A stretch of 6,364 bases of DNA from Betaproteobacteria bacterium (lineage in GTDB: Bacteria; Pseudomonadota; Gammaproteobacteria; Burkholderiales; Burkholderiaceae_C): NCBI GenBank assembly GCA_947448675.1, contig CANFOR010000162.1, forward strand, positions 1 through 6,364, written 5' to 3'. The position numbers were made by a program, and so were the translations under genes. The notes under the pieces were generated by a model. It was not told the origin of the DNA. It did not search any database and saw only the letters and a program-made list of their open reading frames with translations. Shown here in pieces: positions 1-5,228 of this stretch; positions within the stretch are counted from its first letter, which is position 1; each line of letters starts with the position of its first letter.

Positions 1-750
1 ACCATGTACGCCAGTGGGGTGGAACTGCCAAAACTCCATGTCTTCGAGTGGAATGCCGGCGCGCGCAGCCATACCCAGGCCGTCCCCGGTGTTGATGAAA
101 GCATTGGTAGACGCCGCGAAGATGCGGCCTGCGCCGCCCGTGGCCAAGAGCACGGTTTTGGCGTGCATCACATGCAGATCGCCGGTTTCCATTTCCAGCG
201 CGGTCACGCCGACTACGTCGCCTTCGGCGTCGCGGATCAGGTCTTGTGCCATCCACTCGACGAAGAAGCTGGTTTTGGCTTTCACGTTTTGCTGGTACAG
301 AGTGTGCAGCATGGCGTGGCCAGTGCGGTCGGCCGAAGCGCAGGCGCGTTGCACCGATTTCTCGCCGTAGTTGGAGGTGTGGCCGCCAAAGGGACGCTGG
401 TAGATGGTCCCGTCGGGATTGCGGTCAAAGGGCATGCCCATGTGCTCAAGGTCGTACACCGCTTTGGGCGCTTCGCGGCACATGAACTCAATAGCGTCTT
501 GGTCGCCCAGCCAGTCACTGCCCTTGATGGTGTCGTAGAAGTGGTAGTGCCAGTTGTCGTCACTCATATTGCCCAAAGAGGCGCCGATGCCACCCTGCGC
601 CGCCACCGTGTGCGAGCGGGTTGGGAACACCTTAGACAGCACGGCCACATTGAGGCCTGCGCGCGCCAGCTGTAGCGAGGCACGCATGCCCGAGCCGCCC
701 GCGCCGACAATGACCACATCAAACTTGCGCTTAGAAATCGAATACGCCAT
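1..750 (-). CDS. sdhA: Succinate dehydrogenase flavoprotein subunit SdhA (5' part, cut by window edge)
   Basis: This is the FAD-carrying catalytic subunit of complex II, which oxidises succinate to fumarate on the cytoplasmic face of the inner membrane. The window holds the first 250 codons of a protein that is usually about 590-600 residues. Visible motifs are the N-terminal dinucleotide-binding loop GAGGSG (residues 16-21), the segment RSHTVAAQGG with His47 matching the histidine that binds FAD covalently in this family, and the WQFHPTG motif at the very end of the fragment. The ATG at 750 gives the standard N-terminus (MAYSISKRKFDVVIVGAG). A GGAGG ribosome site lies 9 nt upstream, inside the end of sdhD. 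Only 3 nt separate it from the sdhD stop, so translational coupling is likely. No frameshift is seen. Identification is essentially certain; the C-terminal half and sdhB lie outside the window. Confidence 0.98.
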   Translation of the reverse strand, partial: MAYSISKRKFDVVIVGAGGSGMRASLQLARAGLNVAVLSKVFPTRSHTVAAQGGIGASLGNMSDDNWHYHFYDTIKGSDWLGDQDAIEFMCREAPKAVYDLEHMGMPFDRNPDGTIYQRPFGGHTSNYGEKSVQRACASADRTGHAMLHTLYQQNVKAKTSFFVEWMAQDLIRDAEGDVVGVTALEMETGDLHVMHAKTVLLATGGAGRIFAASTNAFINTGDGLGMAARAGIPLEDMEFWQFHPTGVHG

Positions 751-753
751 GGC

Positions 754-1119
754 TTAGAGCCTCCAGAGAACTTGAACCGCCCAACCGGCACACGCCAGCA
801 GCCAGACAATGGTGAAAATTTGCAGCAGCAGGCGCACGCCCACAGGCTGGACGTAGTCCATCCAGATGTCACGCATGCCCACCCACACGTGGTAGGCTAG
901 GGCGATGATGACGGTGAAGGTGATGACTTTCATCCATTGCGCCGAAAAAATGCCCGCCCATTTGTCATAGCCGATTGGGCCGCGCATGAACAGCACTTGC
1001 GCCAACACCACCAAAGTAAACACGGCCATGATGCCTGCAGTGGCGCGCTGGGCAATCCAGTCGCGCAGACCGTAGTGCGCACCGACCACGATGCGTTGGG
1101 TTCCGAAATTCACCGACAT
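754..1119 (-). CDS. sdhD: Succinate dehydrogenase membrane anchor subunit SdhD
   Basis: This 121-residue protein is one of the two small membrane subunits that attach SdhAB to the inner membrane and form the ubiquinone and heme b sites. Three hydrophobic helices are visible at about residues 28-46, 64-82 and 97-118. The segment AYHVWVGMRDIWMDYVQP (76-92) matches the SdhD signature. Asp88-Tyr89 correspond to the Asp-Tyr pair near the quinone in E. coli SdhD, and His77 lies 12 residues before the tyrosine, as E. coli His71 does. I chose the ATG at 1119 because AAGGAA lies 6 nt upstream and the homologous N-terminus (MSVNFGTQRIVVGAHYG) begins there. An in-frame ATG at 1164 would add 15 residues not expected in the family. 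It sits 48 nt after sdhC and 3 nt before sdhA. Confidence 0.95.
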   Translation of the reverse strand: MSVNFGTQRIVVGAHYGLRDWIAQRATAGIMAVFTLVVLAQVLFMRGPIGYDKWAGIFSAQWMKVITFTVIIALAYHVWVGMRDIWMDYVQPVGVRLLLQIFTIVWLLACAGWAVQVLWRL

Positions 1120-1167
1120 ATTGCGTTCCTTGTGTTGAATGGGTTGCGGCTTGCGTGCAGGCAAAGC

Positions 1168-1605
1168 TTAGTAAGCGCCAAAAAGCTTCAGGCCTAGCAC
1201 CAGTGTCAGGCCCAGGCTCACGGCCAGGGTCACCACAGCCGAAGTTTTACCAAACTCTTTGCTCACCGCAGCGTGGCTCACGTCCATCCACAGGTGACGC
1301 AGACCGGCAATGAAGTGGTGCAGATAGGCCCAAATGAGGGCCAAGGCCACCAGCTTCCAGAGCACACCGGGGATGCCCAGCATGCCCACGTTAAAGGCTT
1401 TGGTGAAGCGTGCAAACGAGATCTCGGACGAGACCGAGGTGTCAAACATCCAAATGATGAAGGGCAGCAAGACGAACATGATGGCACCGCTGGCGCGGTG
1501 CAAGATCGAGACCCAACCGGCTGCGGGCAAACGGTAGCTGGGCAGGTCTTTGAAAGCGTTGAGGTTGCGAAACTCGGGTCGTTGGGGTTTGACAAGGTCT
1601 GTCAT
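1168..1605 (-). CDS. sdhC: Succinate dehydrogenase cytochrome b556 subunit SdhC
   Basis: This 145-residue protein is the cytochrome b subunit of complex II, working with SdhD to bind heme b and pass electrons to ubiquinone. The N-terminal signature SILHRASG (33-40) is present; Ser33 and Arg37 line up with the quinone-site Ser27 and Arg31 of E. coli SdhC. The second signature, LHHFIAGLRHLWMD (95-108), supplies His97 at the position of the heme ligand E. coli His84. Hydrophobic helices lie at about 39-54, 81-102 and 122-143. It is the first gene of the sdhCDA(B) operon. The ATG at 1605 has only a weak Shine-Dalgarno match (AGAAAG, 7 nt upstream), but it gives the expected N-terminus MTDLVKPQRPEFRNL. 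The operon promoter should lie in the 166 nt upstream. Confidence 0.96.
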   Translation of the reverse strand: MTDLVKPQRPEFRNLNAFKDLPSYRLPAAGWVSILHRASGAIMFVLLPFIIWMFDTSVSSEISFARFTKAFNVGMLGIPGVLWKLVALALIWAYLHHFIAGLRHLWMDVSHAAVSKEFGKTSAVVTLAVSLGLTLVLGLKLFGAY

Positions 1606-1771
1606 AGAGGTGCTTTCTGGCTGGTAACGTGTTGGTAAGCGATATTGCCAACAATCAAAATTCTATTGCAATGCAGCAAGGGTTTTGCCTTGTAGGGGGG
1701 CTGGCTTCGTAATATTTATTGCTTTGGGTGTAAGTTTTCAGTAGGTTTGAGCCAGGGTTTTGCAGCTTAGG
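1606..1771 (-). promoter_or_regulatory. sdhC leader and presumed operon promoter region
   Basis: These 166 nt lie between the gntR stop and the sdhC start and are clearly more AT-rich than the flanking genes, as expected of a promoter. The best minus-strand -10-like hexamer is TAGAAT at 1665-1660, but no good -35 lies 16-18 nt upstream, so the start site cannot be fixed by eye. Two short dyads are visible on the plus strand: the perfect palindrome ATTGCAAT (1665-1672) and ATTG-CCAA-CAAT (1644-1655). They might bind a regulator, or they may only reflect AT-rich composition. No hairpin followed by a U-tract is seen after gntR, so read-through from gntR into sdhC is possible. Confidence 0.4.
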
Positions 1772-2548
1772 CTAAGACAAGCTGTTGTGGTAATGGTGGG
1801 TGTCGGTGCGGTACAGGCCGCGGCGCAGCTCCATGGGGGCGTCGTTGTAGGTATGGGCCACACGCTCGACGCTGAGCAAGGGCGCGCCGAGCGTGCTCTG
1901 CAGCAAGCGGGCTTGTTCTGCATCTGCCGACACCGCGCGAATTTTCTCTTCGGCCCGCACCATGCGCACGCCAAATTCTTTCTCAAACAGGGCGTACATA
2001 GTGCCTTGGTAAATCGCCAAGCGCTCGGCAGTCAGGCCTTTGAAAGGGCTTGCGGGCAACCAAATGTCTTCCAAAATCGTGGGCACGCCCGAGAAGGCCA
2101 TCAAGCGGCGCACCAGGAGCACCGGCTCGCCAGTGCGCAGGTCTAGCAAACGCGCTTGCTCGGCGGTGGCGCGCAGGCGCTTGCAGTCCAAAATGGAGCG
2201 CTGGGCTGGGCCTTCGCCGTCCAGCGTGCCGGCGTCGGGCTGCAGGCGCAAAAAGCGGTACTGGGCGTGGTGCTCGGCATGGGTAGCAACAAAGGTGCCC
2301 TTGCCTTGGCGGCGTACCAAGAGGTTGTCGGCGGCCAGTTCATCAATGGCTTTGCGCACCGTACCCTGGCTCACGTGGTAGCGCGCGGCCAGGTCGATTT
2401 CACTGGGGATGACCTGCCCTGGCTTCCATTCGCCCGACTGCAGGCTCTGCAGAATCAAGCCTTTGATCTGCTGGTACAGCGGGCTAAAAGCCACAGGCGT
2501 TTCTGCCACGGGCTGCAAGAGGGAAGAGGAGGGGGCTGCGATGGCCAT
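1772..2548 (-). CDS. GntR-family transcriptional regulator with UTRA ligand domain (HutC-type)
   Basis: This 258-residue protein is a DNA-binding repressor or activator with an N-terminal winged helix and a C-terminal small-molecule-binding UTRA domain. The GntR signature is clear: FSPLYQQIKGLIL (21-33), GEWKPGQVIPSE (39-50), the recognition helix region HVSQGTVRKAIDEL (58-71) and the wing LVRRQGKGTFV (77-87). Residues from about 100 to 247 have the UTRA layout, including EPVLLVRRL (141-149), DIWLP (161-165) and the closing VERVAHTYNDAPMELRRGLY (227-246). I chose the ATG at 2548 because the winged helix follows at the usual distance; the longer open frame up to 2704 would overlap mdh. No Shine-Dalgarno sequence is evident there. 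The gene lies upstream of sdhC on the same strand and diverges from mdh, so it probably controls these TCA genes and itself. The effector cannot be read from the sequence; a TCA or propionate-pathway intermediate is a guess. Confidence 0.9.
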   Translation of the reverse strand: MAIAAPSSSLLQPVAETPVAFSPLYQQIKGLILQSLQSGEWKPGQVIPSEIDLAARYHVSQGTVRKAIDELAADNLLVRRQGKGTFVATHAEHHAQYRFLRLQPDAGTLDGEGPAQRSILDCKRLRATAEQARLLDLRTGEPVLLVRRLMAFSGVPTILEDIWLPASPFKGLTAERLAIYQGTMYALFEKEFGVRMVRAEEKIRAVSADAEQARLLQSTLGAPLLSVERVAHTYNDAPMELRRGLYRTDTHHYHNSLS

Positions 2549-2656
2549 GGTGGTGCGGGTAGAGTGCCAATCATATCTTATATAAGACAGAAGATGAGGG
2601 GCCGCACTAGGGTTTTCGCGGGTACACTCAGCGCATCCCCATTTAGGAGTTTTTCC
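2549..2656. promoter_or_regulatory. Divergent gntR/mdh promoter region
   Basis: This 108-nt stretch separates the divergent starts of gntR and mdh and must hold both promoters if neither gene is read from further away. The AT-rich core at about 2570-2590 contains TTATAT and TATAAG on both strands and could serve as a -10 region in either direction; convincing -35 boxes are not visible. A second -10-like hexamer, TACACT, lies at 2623-2628 on the plus strand, also without a -35 partner. The mdh ribosome site AGGAG is at 2645-2649, 7 nt before the ATG. Confidence 0.6.
2576..2587. promoter_or_regulatory. Perfect 12-bp palindrome TCTTATATAAGA, candidate GntR operator
   Basis: TCTTATATAAGA equals its own reverse complement and stands out as an AT-rich island between two GC-rich genes. 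It lies 27 nt upstream of the gntR start and 69 nt upstream of the mdh start. GntR-family dimers bind short palindromes of about this length, and local regulators often bind in the divergent intergenic region, so binding by the adjacent GntR/UTRA protein is a reasonable inference. It overlaps the likely -10 sequences, which would fit repression. No second exact copy is seen upstream of sdhC or acnB in this window. Confidence 0.55.
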
Positions 2657-3643
2657 ATGAGCAAAAAGCCCGTTCGTGTTGCTGTGACTGGTGCCGCTGG
2701 CCAAATCGGTTACGCCCTTTTATTCCGTATCGCCTCTGGCGAAATGCTGGGCAAAGACCAGCCCGTGATTCTGCAATTGCTCGAAGTGCCCGTTGAAGGC
2801 CCGCAGAAAGCCCTCAAGGGCGTGATGATGGAGCTCGACGACTGCGCCTTCCCTCTGCTGGTGGGCATGGAGGCCCATGGCGACCCGATGACGGCCTTCA
2901 AAGACGCCGACTACGCCTTGCTGGTGGGCTCACGCCCGCGCGGCCCCGGCATGGAGCGCGCCGAGCTGCTCGCCGTCAACGGTGCCATCTTCACCGCGCA
3001 AGGCAAGGCCCTGAACGCTGTGGCCAGCCGCAATGTCAAGGTGCTGGTGGTGGGCAACCCTGCCAATACCAATGCCTACATCGCCATGAAGAGCGCGCCC
3101 GATCTGCCGCGCAAAAACTTTACCGCCATGCTGCGCCTGGACCACAACCGTGCGGCCAGCCAAATTGCTGCTAAAACCGGCAAGGCCGTGGCCGACATTG
3201 AAAAACTCACGGTGTGGGGCAACCACTCGCCCACCATGTACGCCGACTACCGCTTTGCCACCATCAATGGCGAGAGCGTAGCCAAGATGATCAACGACCA
3301 AGCCTGGAACGCTGACACTTTCTTGCCCACCGTGGGCAAGCGCGGTGCAGCCATTATCGAGGCGCGCGGCCTGTCCAGCGCGGCCTCGGCAGCCAATGCC
3401 GCCATCGACCACATGCGCGACTGGGCCTTGGGCACCCAGGGCAAATGGGTCACCATGGGCATTGCGTCCGACGGCCAATACGGCATTCCGAAAGACACCA
3501 TGTTTGGCTTCCCCGTGACCTGCGAAGGCGGTGAGTACAAGCTGGTCGAAGGCCTAGAGATTGATGCCTTCAGCCAAGAGCGCATCAACAAAACCCTCGC
3601 TGAGCTAGAGGGCGAAAAAGACGGCGTCAAACACCTGCTTTAA
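2657..3643 (+). CDS. mdh: Malate dehydrogenase (NAD+-dependent, cytosolic type)
   Basis: This 328-residue enzyme interconverts malate and oxaloacetate with NAD+/NADH in the cytoplasm, the last step of the TCA cycle. The Rossmann loop TGAAGQIGYAL (11-21) binds NAD, and the acidic residue of LLEVP (Glu43) is where the adenosine ribose is held. The substrate arginines are seen in SRPRGPGMER (Arg95 and Arg101) and in LDHNRA (Arg165). Asp162 and His190 (in WGNHSP) form the catalytic relay. Length and N-terminus match the cytosolic-type enzyme common in Burkholderiales rather than the shorter E. coli type. The ATG at 2657 is chosen for its AGGAG site 7 nt upstream. The frame is open for about 167 codons further upstream, but that part is antisense to gntR. 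It is the first gene of the plus-strand group, and the next gene starts 5 nt after its stop. Confidence 0.97.
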   Translation: MSKKPVRVAVTGAAGQIGYALLFRIASGEMLGKDQPVILQLLEVPVEGPQKALKGVMMELDDCAFPLLVGMEAHGDPMTAFKDADYALLVGSRPRGPGMERAELLAVNGAIFTAQGKALNAVASRNVKVLVVGNPANTNAYIAMKSAPDLPRKNFTAMLRLDHNRAASQIAAKTGKAVADIEKLTVWGNHSPTMYADYRFATINGESVAKMINDQAWNADTFLPTVGKRGAAIIEARGLSSAASAANAAIDHMRDWALGTQGKWVTMGIASDGQYGIPKDTMFGFPVTCEGGEYKLVEGLEIDAFSQERINKTLAELEGEKDGVKHLL

Positions 3644-3648
3644 TTTTT

Positions 3649-4626
3649 ATGCAGCATCCACGCGACGTGTTGTTGGGTTCGCAAGCTGGGGCGGTGACGC
3701 TGCCGGTTTGCGACCATTACAGCGGCGTGGAAGCGCGCATGCGCAAAAGCCTGGCGCTGCAGGCCGAGATGAGCGAGGAGTTTGGCACCTGCGTGTTTGA
3801 CGTCACTCTGGACTGCGAAGACGGCGCGCCAGTAGGCGGCGAGGCCGAGCACGCGGCCTTGGTCACCGAGCTGCTCTTGGCAGCACCCGCCAAGGCCCGC
3901 GTCGCGGTGCGCGTACATCCGATTGACCACCCAGCTTTTGCGGCTGACATTGCCACCATTGCAGGCCGCGCAGGCCATCGACTGAGCCACATCATGCTGC
4001 CCAAAGTGGAATCGGCTGCTGACGTGATTTTGGCAGAAAAAGCCCTGCAAGGCGCGTCAAACCTGCGTGTGCCGCTACAAGTTTTGATAGAGTCGCCCTT
4101 TGCCGTGCAGCGCGCTTTTGAGATCGCCGCGCAACCCAGCGTGCAGTCGCTCAGCTTTGGCCTGATGGATTTTGTATCTAGCCATGGCGGCGCGATTCCC
4201 GACTCTGCCATGTCGTCTGCGGGCCAGTTTGTGCACCCACTGGTGCTGCGCGCTAAGTTAGAGATTGCCTCGGCCTGCCATGCGCATGGCAAAGTGCCCG
4301 CGCACTGTGTAGTAACCGAGTTTGCCGATGCGCAAGCCATGCAAGCCGCCGCCAGCCGTGCTTACCGCGAATTTGGTTTTACCCGCATGTGGAGCATTCA
4401 CCCGGCTCAGATTCGGCCCATCCTAAAAGCCCTGCAGCCGAGTGAAGCTGAGGTTGAGATCGCTACAAAAATAATAGCTGCTGCCGCGCTTGCAGACTGG
4501 GCCCCCATCAGTTTTGAGCAAAAATTGCACGACCGCGCGAGCTATCGCTACTACTGGCAGGTGCTCGAGCGCGCACAGCGCACGGGGCAAAGCTTGCCGC
4601 CCGAAGCCGCGCTGTATTTTGCGTAG
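3649..4626 (+). CDS. CitE-like HpcH/HpaI-family (acyl-CoA) lyase
   Basis: This 325-residue protein belongs to the HpcH/HpaI aldolase and citrate-lyase beta-subunit family, a TIM-barrel group that cleaves or forms C-C bonds in beta-hydroxyacyl-CoA or 2-oxo acids with Mg2+. Motifs in order are DCEDGAP (55-61), RVHP (88-91), PKVES (118-122), LIESP (146-150, Glu148 a likely metal ligand), GLMDF (171-175, Asp174 the second likely ligand), IHPAQI (250-255) and KLHDRASYR (292-300), whose Asp295 aligns with the conserved Asp of the C-terminal lid. All core residues are present, so it should be active. No citrate-lyase alpha or gamma subunit is nearby, so true citrate lyase is unlikely; malyl-CoA or citramalyl-CoA lyase or a related acyl-CoA reaction fits better, but the substrate cannot be told. 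It begins 5 nt after mdh with no visible Shine-Dalgarno sequence, which suggests coupling to mdh translation. Confidence 0.88.
   Translation: MQHPRDVLLGSQAGAVTLPVCDHYSGVEARMRKSLALQAEMSEEFGTCVFDVTLDCEDGAPVGGEAEHAALVTELLLAAPAKARVAVRVHPIDHPAFAADIATIAGRAGHRLSHIMLPKVESAADVILAEKALQGASNLRVPLQVLIESPFAVQRAFEIAAQPSVQSLSFGLMDFVSSHGGAIPDSAMSSAGQFVHPLVLRAKLEIASACHAHGKVPAHCVVTEFADAQAMQAAASRAYREFGFTRMWSIHPAQIRPILKALQPSEAEVEIATKIIAAAALADWAPISFEQKLHDRASYRYYWQVLERAQRTGQSLPPEAALYFA
4462..4490 (+). repeat. Tract resembling a dispersed Comamonadaceae repeat, inside the CitE-like gene
   Basis: The tract begins GCTACAAAAATAATAGCTGC and continues CTGCCGCGCTT to about 4490. It is A-rich in the middle, with GCTA (4462-4465) and TAGC (4475-4478) as inverted ends. 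From memory, dispersed sequences starting GCTAnnAAAAnnATAGCTGCT and followed by GCGCTTG are common in Comamonadaceae genomes, often between genes or at gene ends. Here it is read in frame as codons 272-281 of the CitE-like protein and uses two adjacent ATA isoleucine codons, rare elsewhere in this window. The surrounding protein still aligns with the family, so it has not broken the gene. It could be a partial or decayed repeat, or chance similarity. Confidence 0.4.
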
Positions 4627-4683
4627 CCGCCGCCCTTTGCAAAGCCAGCATCCACAGCTTCCACAACGCTTCCAAGGACACCT

Positions 4684-5193
4684 ATGACACGCTTTCCACA
4701 CGCCTGCACCGCCTTCGCTATCGTCCTGGCTTGCACGCCGTTGGCCTGGGCGCAAAGTGCCAATACAGCGCTGGCGAAACCCAGTGCTGATAAACCCAGT
4801 GCAGGCAAGCCCAAAGCCGTCCCCATGGCCCAGCCTACGCTCTCGGCAGAAGACCTTGCGTTGGCCGAGCGCGTGCACACCGGTCGCCTACCCTGTGAGC
4901 TGGGTGCTACGGTGAATGTGGAGCCCGATGCCAAGGCGCCGGGCTACTTCCGCGTGGCCACGGGCAAGCACCAGTTTCATATGAGCCCGGTGGCCACCAC
5001 CACGGGCGCGATCCGCTTAGAGGACAAACATGCCGGCGCGGTCTGGCTGCAGCTGGCCAATAAGTCGATGCTGATGAGCCAAAAGCTGGGCACGCGTTTG
5101 GCCGACGAATGCATCGGCCCCGCCCAAGCCGCCGTGGCCCAGGCGCTCAAAACCAACCCGGCCGTCTCGCCACTCGACAAGCCCGCGCAGTAA
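4684..5193 (+). CDS. Small exported protein of unknown function
   Basis: This 169-residue protein is not one I can name. It has a Sec signal peptide: a short basic start (MTRFPHA), a hydrophobic core at about 8-22 and an AWA cleavage site before Gln24, so the mature form should be periplasmic or outside the cell. A lipoprotein site at Cys17 is less likely because the residues before it (VLA) fit a lipobox poorly. Residues 24-50 form an Ala/Lys/Pro-rich linker with two KPSA repeats. The folded part (about 52-160) begins with a short helix and holds two cysteines, Cys71 (LPCELG) and Cys143 (ADECIG), that could form a disulfide, with TTGAIRLED (106-114) and VWLQLANKSMLM (120-131) between. This resembles the layout of MliC-type lysozyme inhibitors, but only weakly. 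The start is well supported by AAGGA 5 nt upstream. It lies between the CitE-like gene and acnB, co-oriented with both. Confidence 0.82.
   Translation: MTRFPHACTAFAIVLACTPLAWAQSANTALAKPSADKPSAGKPKAVPMAQPTLSAEDLALAERVHTGRLPCELGATVNVEPDAKAPGYFRVATGKHQFHMSPVATTTGAIRLEDKHAGAVWLQLANKSMLMSQKLGTRLADECIGPAQAAVAQALKTNPAVSPLDKPAQ
4777..4802 (+). repeat. Short in-frame direct repeat AAACCCAGTGC x2
   Basis: The 11-bp unit AAACCCAGTGC occurs at 4777-4787 and 4792-4802, a 15-nt period, which keeps the reading frame. It encodes the KPSA repeats of the low-complexity linker after the signal peptide. It looks like a local slippage duplication in a segment with little structural constraint. Confidence 0.75.
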
Positions 5194-5228
5194 GCCTTTT
5201 CATTTTTTTTATTTCCAGGAGAACCACC

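Noticed and set aside
4..675. 223-codon plus-strand open frame opposite sdhA
   Set aside because: It is antisense to unambiguous SdhA coding sequence, has no recognisable domain and no supporting ribosome site.
1763..1784. Inverted repeat CAGCTT/AAGCTG at the gntR stop as a terminator
   Set aside because: The stem is only 6 bp with a 10-nt loop and is not followed by a U-tract in the gntR transcript.
2156..2656. Upstream in-frame extension of mdh giving a 495-residue protein
   Set aside because: The extension is antisense to gntR and unlike any malate dehydrogenase, and the internal ATG at 2657 has a good AGGAG site and the conserved N-terminus.
2549..2704. N-terminal extension of the GntR protein to an ATG at 2704
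   Set aside because: It would run through the divergent promoter region into mdh, adding 52 residues not seen in GntR/UTRA proteins; the winged helix begins at the normal distance from the ATG at 2548.
2930..3478. 182-codon minus-strand open frame opposite mdh
   Set aside because: It is a shadow of the mdh reading frame with no recognisable motifs.
4635..4644. 10-bp palindrome CTTTGCAAAG just after the CitE-like stop codon
   Set aside because: It is too short for a stable hairpin with a loop, has no U-tract after it and no matching copy elsewhere in the window; probably chance.
5194..5215. T-rich run before acnB as an intrinsic terminator
   Set aside because: No GC-rich hairpin precedes the T-run, and acnB follows immediately with its own ribosome site, so it reads as an AT-rich spacer.
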